A DNA stretch of 64,000 nucleotides from Halomonas sp. THAF5a. Lineage in GTDB: Bacteria > Pseudomonadota > Gammaproteobacteria > Pseudomonadales > Halomonadaceae. The position numbers were made by a program, and so were the translations under genes. Location: the NCBI RefSeq assembly GCF_009363755.1, contig NZ_CP045417.1, positions 1,612,001 to 1,676,000 on the forward strand. Reading direction: 5' to 3'. The notes beneath the pieces are model-generated. The model was not told the origin of the DNA. It worked only from the letters and a program-made list of their open reading frames with translations, and did no database searches. This document shows, piece by piece, positions 27,745 to 36,699 of the stretch; within the stretch, counting starts at the first letter, position 1, and every line of letters starts with the position of its first letter.

Positions 27745-28092
27745 ATGAACAAGGCGCAGGGCGGTTTCACCCTGATCGAGCTGCTGATCGTAGTGGCGAT
27801 TATCGGGATCTTGGCGGCGATTGCGATTCCGCAGTATCAGGATTATGTTGATAGATCAACTGATAATGCTTGTCTTGCGGAAGCTAGGTCCTTTGCTACT
27901 GCAGTTGCCGCTGAGAGAGCCATTGGTGCATCGGATCCACAAACTACAGACGTTTTCGATGATGCCGATACAGCAGATCAATCACCAAGTTGCACTTCAT
28001 TGACCATTGCGGAAGCAAGTAGTGCCGTTTCTTATGATTCTGGTACTGGTACTAGCGATGCTGTAGGTACTGTCAGTGTCGGTCTAAACTGA
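27745..28092 (+). CDS. pilA: Type IV pilin (major pilin candidate)
   Basis: 115 residues. The prepilin leader is MNKAQGG, with cleavage before Phe. The canonical hydrophobic helix follows: [20 protein letters not shown] then IPQYQDYV. The ATG at 27745 is favoured by AGGAAG upstream and by the short basic leader; an in-frame ATG at 27718 exists. The body has a single cysteine pair (NACLAEA and SPSCTSL) and a Ser/Thr/Gly-rich end ([13 protein letters not shown]). DNA for the helix is GC-rich like the neighbours, but from about base 27840 it turns AT-rich, a sign that the variable domain was exchanged. The protein is somewhat short for PilA. A terminator follows. Confidence 0.92.
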   Translation: MNKAQGGFTLIELLIVVAIIGILAAIAIPQYQDYVDRSTDNACLAEARSFATAVAAERAIGASDPQTTDVFDDADTADQSPSCTSLTIAEASSAVSYDSGTGTSDAVGTVSVGLN

Positions 28093-28130
28093 TTCTGCTC
28101 TATATGTGATTCACCTTGATAATGTGGTTT

Positions 28131-28160
28131 GGGGCCGGCATTTGCCGGCCCTTTTGTTTC
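28131..28160 (+). terminator. Terminator after pilA
   Basis: GGGCCGGCA (28132-28140) pairs with TGCCGGCCC (28143-28151) over a 2-base centre, followed by TTTTGTTTCTT. Confidence 0.88.
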
Positions 28161-28347
28161 TTGAATTCATGCATTATGTGCAGAACCAGCGATGTTCGAA
28201 GGCTCCAGAGCTCGGCTATTCGTCGTTGGGTGTGGAATCCGTCATCGCCATCTGAGCTGAGCCAAGATATGGTCTCCACCACGATAGGAGACATGGCATA
28301 GACGGCACACAGGTTCTGCCCCTCGGCCTTGGCCTGCAAACGCCCTA

Positions 28348-29259
28348 GGCTTTGTCCGAAAACGCGAATTTGCTAATGTCACCTATGCCTCAGCAGCATA
28401 GGTGACCCATGGCAGGCCGCTACGAGATCTCCGACAACGGCTGGGCCCTCATCGAGGACATCGTGTCGCCGCCGCAGAGAACGGGGCGCCCCCGCCGCGA
28501 TGACCGCCAGGTGCTGAACGGCATCTTCTGGATCCTCTGCTCGGGCGCCAAGTGGCGCGACCTGACAGAGCGCTACGGCCCGTGGAAGACCGTTTATGAC
28601 CGTTTCCGTCAGTGGCGCGATGACGGCACCTTCGAGGCCATTCTGGCGCGCCTCCAACTTCGCCTGCGAGAGGATGGCCTGATGGATCTGAACACCTGGA
28701 TGATCGATTCGACATCGATTCGCGCCACCCGGGCCGCCTCTGGAGGCGGCAAAAAGGGGGGCAGCAAGAACCCGTAGACCATGCTCTGGGACGAAGTCGC
28801 GGCGGCCTGACGACCAAGATCCGTATGCTCTGTGACCGGCAGGGTTGGCCGCTGACCTTCACGCTGTCGCCAGGGCAGGACTCGGATACGCGGCACTTCA
28901 TACCCACCCTGGAGGATGTGCATCTGCCCGGGGCCAAGGGCAGACCGCGCAAGCGCTGTCGCTACATCGTGGCGGACAAGGGCTACGATAGCGACCCGCT
29001 TCGCCGCTACTGCGACCGACATCGGATGAAGCCGATCATTGCCCGGCGCAAGATGAAGCGAAAGCCGCGCCCTGGCGCCCCTCGGGGCTTCGACAAGCCC
29101 CGTTATCGAGAGCGAAACGTCATTGAGCGCTGTTTCGCGTGGATCAAGGAACTGCGCCGCGTCTGCACCCGCTACGACAAGTTGGCCAGCAGCTTCAGAG
29201 CGATGGTATGCCTGGCCTGCATAGATCGTTGCCTGAGAGCAGACTTTCCAGACAGAACC
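28348..29259 (+). mobile_element. IS5-family insertion sequence with frameshifted transposase
   Basis: The boundaries are inferred from imperfect inverted ends: GGCTTTGTCCGAAAA at 28348 against the complement of TTTCCAGACAGAACC ending 29259 (11 of 15 bases match). The element is flanked by TA on both sides, with CTAG context, the target pattern of IS5-type elements. Length about 912 bp. It lies between the pilA terminator and an IS21 remnant. The ends and transposase seem intact, so it may still be active. Confidence 0.8.
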
Positions 29260-29262
29260 TAG
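28409..29262 (+). CDS. IS5-family transposase, made by -1 frameshift of two frames
   Basis: The first frame (28409-28777, 122 residues, MAGRYEISDNGWALIEDI, then DSTSIRATRAASGGGKKGG) ends at TAG. The second frame (-1) runs from the overlap to 29262 with DHALGRSRGGLTTKI, ADKGYDS and the ERNVIERCFAWIKELRR block, supplying the rest of the DDE domain. The overlap contains the run AAAAAGGGGGG (28751-28761), a classic slippery site for programmed -1 frameshifting in this IS group. The full product would be about 284 residues. The TAG stop is formed by the last base of the element and the duplicated TA target. Confidence 0.86.
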
Positions 29263-29558
29263 ACTCCCTGAAGTCAAGCACCAACACCTGGATACCTCTA
29301 TCGCCCCACCGCTCGGATCTTTATGTCGGGGCCGAGCGCGGCAGCCCCTACCTCGGCCCGGCGTGCGGCATGGCTTGCACGGCCCATGACTTTCCCGACA
29401 AGGCCTGGTGGTTTCTGAATTTCTTCAGAGCCTCTGCCACCTGCACTCCCGCATGCCTCGCATCCAAAGTCCCGAACATGGCGTCAAGCGCATCGTGCCT
29501 CTTGGGCGCGCCTGGTGTCGACGCCGGCGCTATAAGTCCGTAAATCATCAAAACAGAT
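29263..29558. other. Gap between the IS5 element and the IS21 remnant
   Basis: About 300 bases with no recognisable gene. An 83-codon open frame exists on the minus strand (29348-29599) without an SD or recognised domain; it may be debris of an older gene. Confidence 0.4.
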
Positions 29559-30371
29559 TGTCCCCCCGACCCGCATGACCTTTCCTTGCTGGTGACCAAA
29601 CCTGTAAGGGCCGCGCCATGCTAAGCCGAGAGGACTTTCTCATGATAAAGCAACTTCATCAGCGAGGCGCCCACCTCGTGGACATTGCGCATCAGATCGG
29701 CTGTTCCGAGCGAACCGTGCGTCGCCACCTGGCCCGCGATGAGGCACCCAGCGGGCGGCCGGCGAGGCCGCGAGCCAGCAAATTGGATCCCTACAAGACG
29801 ATCATCGATCAGCTGCTGGCCGACAACGTCTGGAACGCCGAGGTGATCTTCCAGCTGATCCGCGAGCAGGGCTACACCGGCGGTGTCACCATCGTGCGCA
29901 TTTACATCCAGCCCAAGCGGGCGCTGCGGCCCAGCAAACAGACGGTGCGTTTCGAGACCCAGCCCGGTTTCCAGCTCCAACACGACTGGGGCGAGATCGA
30001 ACCAGTCGTTGCGGGTCAGCGTTGTAAGGTCAATTTCGCCGTAAACACGCTGGGCTATTCGCGGCGGTTCCATGCCTGGGCGGCCCCGAGCCAGGATGCT
30101 GAACATACCTACGAGGCGTTGATACAAGCCTTCCGTCACTTCGGCGGCGTGCCGCGCACGGTGCTGGTCGATAACCAGAAGGCGGCGGTGCTGAAGCATG
30201 ATCGCGACCGCCGCATCATCTTCAATGACGGCTTCCTGCAACTGCCCAACCACTACGGCTTCGGCCCCAAGGCATGCCGGCCGCAACGCCCGCAGACGAA
30301 GGGCAAGTCCGAGCGCATGGGGGCTACGTGAAGCAGCATTTCTTCCAGCGCTACCGGCAGTTCGAGAGCTA
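29559..30371 (+). mobile_element. IS21-family element, left-end remnant
   Basis: Starts tentatively at TGTCCCCCC (29559), consistent with TG-type IS21 ends. It contains the 5' part of istA and is cut off at 30371 by the IS3 element's left inverted repeat. istB and the right end are missing. Confidence 0.7.
29618..30371 (+). pseudogene. Truncated, frameshifted IS21 transposase (istA)
   Basis: The readable part (29618-30331, 237 residues) has an N-terminal HTH (HQRGAHLVDIAHQIGCSERTVRRHLARD) and the start of the DDE domain (QLQHDWGEIEPVVAGQRCKVNFAVNTLGYSRR, then VPRTVLVDNQKAAVL). At about 30318-30325 a base is missing in a G run: the frame reads ERMGAT then stops, while the +1 frame continues GYVKQHFFQRYRQFESY as IstA proteins do. 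The coding sequence then stops at the IS3 boundary. So both a frameshift and a truncation inactivate it. Confidence 0.85.
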
Positions 30372-30437
30372 TGAAGTGGACCCCGGAATTCGGACGAGGC
30401 GCTAAGCTCTGATCAGACCGACCAGGAGAGCCTGATC

Positions 30438-30704
30438 ATGAGCGGGAAACGTTGACAGTACAGCAGTGAATTCAAGGCCAAGGTAGACCTCGCCGCCCTC
30501 AAGGGCGATCAGACCACGTCGGAGATCGCGGCCCGCTTCGAGATCCATCCGACCATGGTGAGCCAGTGGAAACGCGAGCTGCTGGACAACGCGACTGGCG
30601 TCTTTGAGAGCCAGAGTGCCGGCAAGGCCGCCCAGAAGACCCAGGAGGAGATCGACACGCTCTAACGCGAGATCGGCAAGCTGACGGTGGAACGGGATTT
30701 TTTG
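30438..30704 (+). pseudogene. IS3 orfA with two in-frame stop codons
   Basis: The translated frame MSGKR*QYSSEFKAKVDLAAL..EIAARFEIHPTMVSQWKREL..QKTQEEIDTL*REIGKLTVERDFL is a normal IS3 orfA HTH-leucine-zipper protein except for TGA at 30453-30455 (expected an Arg codon, CGA) and TAA at 30663-30665 (expected a Tyr codon). Both are single-base nonsense changes. It ends in the target duplication of the ISL3 element. Confidence 0.85.
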
Positions 30705-32032
30705 GGTTCATCGCACTTTGCCGGGAAATGCGGCACGGATCTTTAGGAAGAAGTACGCCGTGTCGCGATACCCGTAGGCCATCCGCTTGATGACCTTGAT
30801 CCGGTTGTTCATGCCCTCCAGCACGCTGGTGTTCAGCCGGTGCCGGGCGCTGGACAGGATCCCTTCGAGGTACGGGGCCAACCGCTTGGCGAAACGTTCC
30901 AAGGCCTCGATGCCACTGCTGGTCGCCATGGCATGCCACTCCTGCCAGGCGTTTCGGGCGGTGGCTTCGTCGTCGGCAAACCACAGGGTCTTGAGCTGAT
31001 CCTTGAGCAGGTACGCCGTGGTCAGTGACGCATTGGCCGCCAGCAGCTCCTCCAGCTTCACCGCCTGCTCGGGCTTGAGATTGTCGGCGTTGCGCAGCAG
31101 CAGCCAACGACTGCCCTTGATCACCTTGCGGGCCGCCTTGTCGTCGCGCAGCTGGTTAGCCTGATCGACGCGTACCCGATCCATCACTTCGCGCCCGTAC
31201 TTGGCCACCACGTGGAAGCGGTCGTAGACCACCTCGGCGTTGGGGCACTGGTCCTTCACCTCACAATCGAAGGCCGAGTTCATGTCCATGGCCACGGCCT
31301 CGATCAGCTCTCGTGCCTCGCCCAGCCACGCGAAGAAGGGGCGGATCGCCTCGCGGGAGCGGCCTTCGCCGATCCATACCACCTGCTGAGTGTCGGCGCA
31401 GGCGACCACGGTGGCGTAGCGGTGTCCCTTGTGCAGGGCAAACTCGTCCATCATCAGCCGCCGCAAGCGTGTCGGATTCGGTGCCGGCAGGTCGCGTTGC
31501 AGGCGCTGCTTGTCGATGGTCTTGACGGTATGCCAGTGCAAGCCGACCAGATCCGCGACATGCCGGATCGGCAGCAACGTGACCAGGCGCTCCACCCACT
31601 GGCGCAGTGTGGTGGTGACCGGCGAGCGCCCGGGTAGCCAGTCGATGCGCTCTCGTGTCGGACCACAGGTCGGGCAGCGCAGGCGCCGCACCGGGACATC
31701 CAGCTCCACTCGGTAGATCAGCAGCGGCGCCTCGCAGACGCGCCGGCGATGCACGTCATGGACCAGGCAACAGGCGTGGTCACAGCCGCTGCAGACAGGC
31801 GGGGTCCGGTCATCGGGCTCCAACTGGAGCCGTAGCGTCTGAGGATCCAGGAACTCGTGGTGGGCGACAGTGAACCCTTTCCAGAACAGGCTGAGCGGGG
31901 TAGCATCCATGGCAACGGCGGTGTCCGTAGGCTGACGTTTTGGCGAATATCAGCTTACTCGGATTCACCGCCGTTTCTCTATCCAGCCCTCGCCTCAAGC
32001 CCTGCCTGTTTCACGCTGATCTGCGAAGAACC
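30705..32032 (-). mobile_element. ISL3-family insertion sequence, intact
   Basis: The element is flanked by a perfect 8-bp target duplication ATTTTTTG (30697-30704 and 32033-32040), the length expected for ISL3. Inverted ends begin GGTTCATCGCA on the left and GGTTCTTCGCA (complement) on the right. It encodes one full-length transposase. Inserted in the IS3 element, so it is the youngest insertion here. Confidence 0.95.
30708..31910 (-). CDS. ISL3-family transposase
   Basis: 400 residues, normal length. The N-terminal zinc-finger-like region has CSGCDHACCLVHDVHRRRV and LRCPTCG; an HTH follows. The ISL3 DDE domain includes MDEFALHKGHRYATVV, AVAMDMNSAFDCEVKDQCPNAEVVYDRFHVV, and LNTSVLEGMNNRIKVIKRMAYGY with the last acidic residue. 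The stop codon lies inside the left inverted repeat. The frame is unbroken, so the element is probably functional. Confidence 0.94.
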   Translation of the reverse strand: MDATPLSLFWKGFTVAHHEFLDPQTLRLQLEPDDRTPPVCSGCDHACCLVHDVHRRRVCEAPLLIYRVELDVPVRRLRCPTCGPTRERIDWLPGRSPVTTTLRQWVERLVTLLPIRHVADLVGLHWHTVKTIDKQRLQRDLPAPNPTRLRRLMMDEFALHKGHRYATVVACADTQQVVWIGEGRSREAIRPFFAWLGEARELIEAVAMDMNSAFDCEVKDQCPNAEVVYDRFHVVAKYGREVMDRVRVDQANQLRDDKAARKVIKGSRWLLLRNADNLKPEQAVKLEELLAANASLTTAYLLKDQLKTLWFADDEATARNAWQEWHAMATSSGIEALERFAKRLAPYLEGILSSARHRLNTSVLEGMNNRIKVIKRMAYGYRDTAYFFLKIRAAFPGKVR

Positions 32033-32040
32033 ATTTTTTG

Positions 32041-32909
32041 TCACGCAGGCTCGATCGTTGAGCCGGGCCCAGCGCCTGGCACTGGTCGAGCCGCAGGCGT
32101 CCGGCATCAGCCTCCGACGCCAGTGCCAGCTACTCGGTATCAGTCGTTCCTCGATGTACTACCAGCGCAAGGCGCTACGGGCCTATGACCTGGAGCTGAT
32201 GCGCCTGATCGACGAGGAACACCTGCGAACGCCGGTCTATGGGTCACGACGGATGACGGCCTATCTCAACCGTCTGGGTCACCCGGTGAACCGCAAGCGC
32301 GTCCAGCGACTGATGCGCCAGATGGGGCTACAGGCGGTATATCCGAAGCCATGCACCAGCCGGCCGGGCGAGGGTCATCGGATCTATCCCTACCTGCTGC
32401 GGGGTCGTGTCATCGACCGCCCCAATCAAGTGTGGGCGACCGATGTGACCCACATCCCCCTGGCACGCGGGTCCATGTACCTGGTGGCCATCATGGACTG
32501 GCACAGCCGCCGTGTGCTGGCCTGGCGAGTCTCCAACACCCTGGATGCGGACTTCTGCGTCGATGCCCTGGAGGAGGCCTTGGCGTGCCATGGAGCGCCG
32601 GAGATATTCAATACGGATCAAGGCTGTCAGTTCACCAGCCAGGCGTTCACCGAGGTGCTGGAAGCCCATGATATCCGGATCAGCATGGACGGCAAGGGCT
32701 GTTACCAAGACAACATCTTCGTGGAACGGCTCTGGCGCAGCGTGAAGTACGAGTGCGTCTACCTGAAGGCCTTCGAGAGTGGCGCCCACTTGCGAAGGGA
32801 TCTGAAGCGTTACTTCGCTTGGTAAAACAAGGATCGGCCCCACCAGGGGCTGGACGATGCCACACCCGATGAGGTGTACTTCCCTCAACCACTGCCCCAG
32901 GCGGCCTGA
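32041..32909 (+). pseudogene. IS3 orfB (DDE integrase) with a premature stop
   Basis: The integrase core is intact: ATDVTHI, NTDQGCQF and NIFVERLWRSVKYE carry the DDE triad, with a HTH_21 region upstream (LMRLIDEEHLRTPVYGSRRMTAYLNRLGH). It runs in the -1 frame relative to orfA. At 32823-32825 TAA interrupts YFAW*NKDRPHQGLDDATPDEVYFPQPLPQAA, where other IS3 integrases have Tyr. The remaining 28 codons stay open to TGA at 32907-32909. Loss of that tail would probably impair transposition. Confidence 0.87.
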
Positions 32910-32994
32910 CGCCGATGATGACCCGATCCGAGCTTGACCTGTCAGGTGGTTCAAAGGATGGGGTCCACTTCAGTTCGCAGGAACCGGTCCACTT

Positions 32995-33330
32995 CGCCGT
33001 CCCTGGATATGGCAAGGCCGCCATCACGATCTTTAGCGCTTTCCTGGCGGAGCATGCCGGCGAGCCGGATAACGAGATCGAGGTGGTGTGCGACGTGTCT
33101 CAGGCCTTTCTGAACGGAGTTGCCGAGTACTTTCCCAAGGCCTAGGTTAAATTCGACCGGTTTCGTATGGTGTAAACCCTACCAAGGTGCTGGTTCTACG
33201 GGCTGACCAGCGCTGGGCTAGAAGACATAGATGATCTGTTCCAAGCGGCCCGACCACATGCGTGCGGCTACCGTACGAGGCTTTCTTCATCGCGATGATC
33301 TAACTCATCGGCAACCCTGTGGGGCGCCTG
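32995..33330 (+). pseudogene. ISL3-type transposase fragment
   Basis: The frame reads GYGKAAITIFSAFLAEHAGEPDNEIEVVCDVSQAFLNGVAEYFPKA, then TAG (33143-33145), then VKFDRFRMV. This is the central segment of an ISL3 transposase of a different subtype from 30708-31910. In another frame 33272-33330 gives AFFIAMI*LIGNPVGRL, resembling the C-terminal end. Both ends of that element are gone; stops and frameshifts make it a fossil. Nothing else is recognised up to 33369. Confidence 0.6.
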
Positions 33331-33369
33331 ATGAATTTGGCAAAAATCCACATGATGTTGCGAAGAACC

Positions 33370-35055
33370 TTAATTTCCCATTTTTCCTGGGTATATATAC
33401 TCCCCGACAAGCTCAGTTCTTCTAAGCTTTTCTTTGTCATTGATAAATCTATAGGATTCCGTGAGTTTTTTTAATATAACATAATAGGGTCTCTGCGAGA
33501 ACTCCTCTTCAAGTTCGTTTGCAAAGTTTTTTGCCTCTCTTTTGTTCTTGCTTGATATTGAATTGTTTAGATTCAGAAGAATGTTGGTTCTATTTATTAA
33601 GGAGGGGGTTCCAAGCGGGTTTATTATACCTCTGGTATCATAGACTGCACCTTCAGATGTTGCATTCGTGGCAAAGACGTGAATAGCTTGAAGGTGTGTT
33701 CCCATGAAAACTAATAATAGTGGCATAGCGAAGAGAGCTCCCACTCGAACTCCAAAGGTATAATGGTTCTTTATCTTTTGGGTAGACCATCTAATGCTCG
33801 CTGCCATGCCAACTAACAGGATGAATACCAGCCAGTGAGCCTGACTGTGGTAGAAAGGCAGCTCAGTCAGGCTGTGAAGGGCTAAAGGTAACAGAAGGGC
33901 GGTGAAAAGAAGGCTTCCACCTGTCCGGCCATTTTGCCACAGCCGCCACCCTAGCCACCCAGAAAAAGCGGTGATGGCGACTATCGGCAGCAATCCCCCT
34001 TCTATGCCCCAGTAAAGCAATTCATTATGGGGGTGGGTATAGTTCTGCGTGATAATGGGATCTATGATCTCAGGCTGGTTGATAGGCAGAGCCGCGCGCC
34101 AGTCGGCAAAGCTGAACAGGAAATCATGCTGAAAACGTCCATATCCCCAGCCTGTGATTGGTTCTTCGGCGATCATCCGTAGGCTGTGTAGGTAAACAGG
34201 AAAACGCTCACCTGCCGAGCTTGCGCTAGACTTAATGGTATTGCTTGTCTCGGCCCAAGGGGTCCACCAGATGATAGCTGCCAGCACACAGCCTATTGCC
34301 AGCGCGCCGCCCCAGGCGTTGAAACGCTTACGATCGGAATACCAAAGGTGCGCAAGCACCATGGGCACCGCGATTAACGTTGCCAGCCAGCCAGTACGGG
34401 ACTGTATGACAAGAATCAGTGCCGGCATGAAAAGCGGGGCAAGGAGTGTCACGCCGCGCTCGAGTCGGCTCTGGCGCGCCTCGTCCAATAGCCAGGCGGA
34501 GATCACCAGTCCCGTGACCAGAAAACTGGCCATCACGTTGACCTGCTGGAAGATACCGTAGGGGCGCGATAGGGTGCCGGTATAGTTCAGCCATTGATCT
34601 AGCCCCGGCAGATACATTTGGGCATACCCTAAAGCCGTTTCCATCAGCGCCCCTAGCAGGATGGCCATGCCCAGCCACCACCAGTCGCGACGAGTTAGCT
34701 GCAGCTGGGCCAGCCCCAGCAGCAGGATGGCTCCGGCGGTCACAGTGAGCATGCGAGGAAGGGCGATCAGCGAGGCTTCATTCCAGCTCCAGATAAACGG
34801 CAGCCACAGCGCCAGCAGCAATAACCCCAGCCCCTTATGGAAGGCGCTGTAGCGAATCACCCCCCGAGTGGCGGGCCACATGGAGAGCGCCATCATCACG
34901 CCAAAGCCCATCCAAACCGTGGCATTAAAGGGTAGACGCAGGCCTGAACCGCCCAGGTTGGCGAATGATACGTGCATCAACACGGTGAAGGTGAAGATTG
35001 CTGTGCCGATAAACCAGCGGATCAGGCGACGGTTGGGGGCGGTTTCGGTGGTCAT
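33370..35055 (-). CDS. O-antigen ligase/PglL-family oligosaccharyltransferase (TfpO/PglL-like)
   Basis: 561 residues with about 12 transmembrane helices. The Wzy_C/PglL signature lies around residues 200-370: SRPYGIFQQVNVMASFLVTG, LILVIQSRTGWLATLI, and the large loop with ITGWGYGRFQHDFL and NYTHPHNELLYWGIEGG. A C-terminal soluble domain follows. PglL/TfpO enzymes transfer a lipid-linked glycan to Ser of type IV pilin. The location near pilA suggests pilin glycosylation, an inference; a role as lipopolysaccharide ligase is also possible. The last 70 codons (33370-33600) are markedly AT-rich compared with the rest. Convergent with the IS cluster. Confidence 0.82.
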   Translation of the reverse strand: MTTETAPNRRLIRWFIGTAIFTFTVLMHVSFANLGGSGLRLPFNATVWMGFGVMMALSMWPATRGVIRYSAFHKGLGLLLLALWLPFIWSWNEASLIALPRMLTVTAGAILLLGLAQLQLTRRDWWWLGMAILLGALMETALGYAQMYLPGLDQWLNYTGTLSRPYGIFQQVNVMASFLVTGLVISAWLLDEARQSRLERGVTLLAPLFMPALILVIQSRTGWLATLIAVPMVLAHLWYSDRKRFNAWGGALAIGCVLAAIIWWTPWAETSNTIKSSASSAGERFPVYLHSLRMIAEEPITGWGYGRFQHDFLFSFADWRAALPINQPEIIDPIITQNYTHPHNELLYWGIEGGLLPIVAITAFSGWLGWRLWQNGRTGGSLLFTALLLPLALHSLTELPFYHSQAHWLVFILLVGMAASIRWSTQKIKNHYTFGVRVGALFAMPLLLVFMGTHLQAIHVFATNATSEGAVYDTRGIINPLGTPSLINRTNILLNLNNSISSKNKREAKNFANELEEEFSQRPYYVILKKLTESYRFINDKEKLRRTELVGEYIYPGKMGN

Positions 35056-35218
35056 GGCTGTCCCTGCGGCCCAAGGGGCTGAGAATTCTCATGTCCGATT
35101 CGTATCGGAATGTAACCCTGCTAGTGTCGCGGGGCGGGTAGGCGATGTAAAGCGCCGAAGCCCTGGCATGAAAGTTTTAGCTGAGATGAAGATAATGAGC
35201 TTTACAGGGGGAGCCGCC

Positions 35219-36073
35219 ATGACATTGGACCGCGACACCATCGAAAGACTGATCGCCGGGGTGGAAGCCGCTGGCCGCGAAGTGATGGCGATCTACCGCC
35301 GTAGCTTCGCCGTAGAGCAGAAGGCCGATGAGAGTCCGCTGACCGAGGCGGACATGGCCGCCCACCACGCCCTGGTGGCGCTGCTCGAGCGCGAGACACC
35401 GGGCCTCCCTGTGTTATCGGAAGAGTCCGGCGAGATCTCTTTCACTACCCGCCAGGGGTGGGCGCGCTACTGGTTGGTCGATCCGCTGGACGGTACCCGG
35501 GAATTCATCGCCGCCAACGGTGAGTTTACCCTCAACCTGGCGCTGGTTGAGGAAGGCGTGCCGGTGTTCGGCATCGTGCATGCCCCGGCACTGCCCGGTG
35601 GCGCAGTGACCTGGTGGGGGGAGATAGGGCAGGGTGCCTTCCGAAGTGGAGGTGCAGAAGAGCAGGAACGGCCGATCCGCGTGCGTGAGTTGCCCGACCC
35701 CGACTGCGAGCCCTGGCAGGTGGTGGGCAGCCGTCGCAACGGCAAAGGAGCGTATGAGGTCTTCTGCCAGGCACTGCCCGCCCACAACACGCGATCGATC
35801 GGCAGTTCGCTGAAATTCTGCCTGATCGCCGAGGGCCTGGCCGACCTCTATCCGCGCCTGGCACCCACCTGCGAGTGGGACACGGCCGCGGCCCAGGCCA
35901 TTGTGACCGCCGCCGGCGGCCAGGTGCTGAAGGCGAGCACACTTGAGCCGCTGCGTTGCAATCGGCGCGAGAGCCTTCTAAATCCCGCCTTTATCGCCTG
36001 TGGGCAGCGCGATCCGCGCTGGCAGCGGGCGCTGATCGTGGCGCTCAGTAACCATTCCGAGCGGCGCGAATAA
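35219..36073 (+). CDS. cysQ: 3'(2'),5'-bisphosphate nucleotidase
   Basis: 284 residues of the inositol-monophosphatase fold. Metal-binding motifs: EESGE near residue 63-70, WLVDPLDGTREFIAANGEFTLNLAL, and CEWDTAAAQAIVTAAGG. Reaction: removal of the 3'-phosphate from PAP/PAPS in sulfur assimilation. The ATG at 35219 is preferred, with GGGGGAG upstream; the open frame upstream to 34868 is antisense to the oligosaccharyltransferase. It has its own promoter region in the 160-base gap and is divergent from the oligosaccharyltransferase gene. Confidence 0.93.
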   Translation: MTLDRDTIERLIAGVEAAGREVMAIYRRSFAVEQKADESPLTEADMAAHHALVALLERETPGLPVLSEESGEISFTTRQGWARYWLVDPLDGTREFIAANGEFTLNLALVEEGVPVFGIVHAPALPGGAVTWWGEIGQGAFRSGGAEEQERPIRVRELPDPDCEPWQVVGSRRNGKGAYEVFCQALPAHNTRSIGSSLKFCLIAEGLADLYPRLAPTCEWDTAAAQAIVTAAGGQVLKASTLEPLRCNRRESLLNPAFIACGQRDPRWQRALIVALSNHSERRE

Positions 36074-36096
36074 GCAATGCAGGCCGCAAGGGGGAA

Positions 36097-36679
36097 TCAG
36101 TAGATCGCGTCTTCCTGGCGTCTTCGTGATCTGGCGGCAGGCCCAGCCCGCTTGGCCGCCTGCCGGGCTCGGTTTCGCGCGATGGCGTCGCGTATATCCT
36201 TCTCCGGGTCTTCCAGGGCATTCGCCGAGCGAAAGCTCGCCTTGCCGCTGAGCCCCCCCGAGGCATCGGCGCGCTCACGCACATGTATGACGTCCTCGGT
36301 ACTTTGCCAGGCGGGCAAGGCGTCGGGCAGGCATGCGAAGACCAGCCGACCCTCCCAGGCCCAGCAGCGTTGCGGCATGCGGGACACGGGACACTTCCCA
36401 GGTGCGCCCCTGCCAGTGGGCCTGGTAGATTTCCCCCAGGAGCAGGGCTGGCCAGGGCACCTGGGCGCCGAACAGCTCGCTGTTGAGCACGATGCCGGTG
36501 TCACCGATGCGCAGCCCGCCGCGATACTCTCCTCGGGCCAGTTGGCTCTCGGTCTCCTTTCGCGAGAGTTGAGTCTCCAGTTGGCCGCTTTCACAGAGGT
36601 GCAGCCTGCTCGTCGTCTCGTCGATCTGTTTGATTACCCAGCAGTGAACGGGTCCCTTGCGCATCCAGCGCGTGATCAT
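36097..36679 (-). pseudogene. Frameshifted gene of unknown function
   Basis: From ATG 36679 (with GGAGGG upstream) the frame reads MITRWMRKGPVHCWVIKQID, then GRTWEVSRVP, and after about 36376 loses sense. The other minus frame then continues QRCWAWEGRLVFACLPDALPAWQSTEDVIHVRERADASGG to EDAIY and stop at 36097. The two halves look like one protein of about 190 residues with a single base gained or lost. I recognise no domain. The 5' end abuts the remnant of pilV. It may be a true pseudogene or a sequencing error. Confidence 0.55.
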
Positions 36680-36699
36680 GATGTGCCCTCCTTGTCCCA

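Larger units (their letters stand above)
30372..32972 (+). mobile_element. IS3-family element, interrupted by ISL3
   Basis: Its ends are a perfect 13-bp inverted repeat, TGAAGTGGACCCC at 30372 and GGGGTCCACTTCA ending 32972, with the TG...CA termini typical of IS3. Coding order orfA-orfB, with orfB in the -1 frame. The ISL3 element (30705-32032) sits exactly at the orfA/orfB frameshift site. No target duplication of the IS3 element itself is visible. Confidence 0.85.

Noticed and set aside
28100..28339. 79-codon open frame on the minus strand after pilA
   Set aside because: Overlaps the pilA terminator and has no SD, domain or typical codon use.
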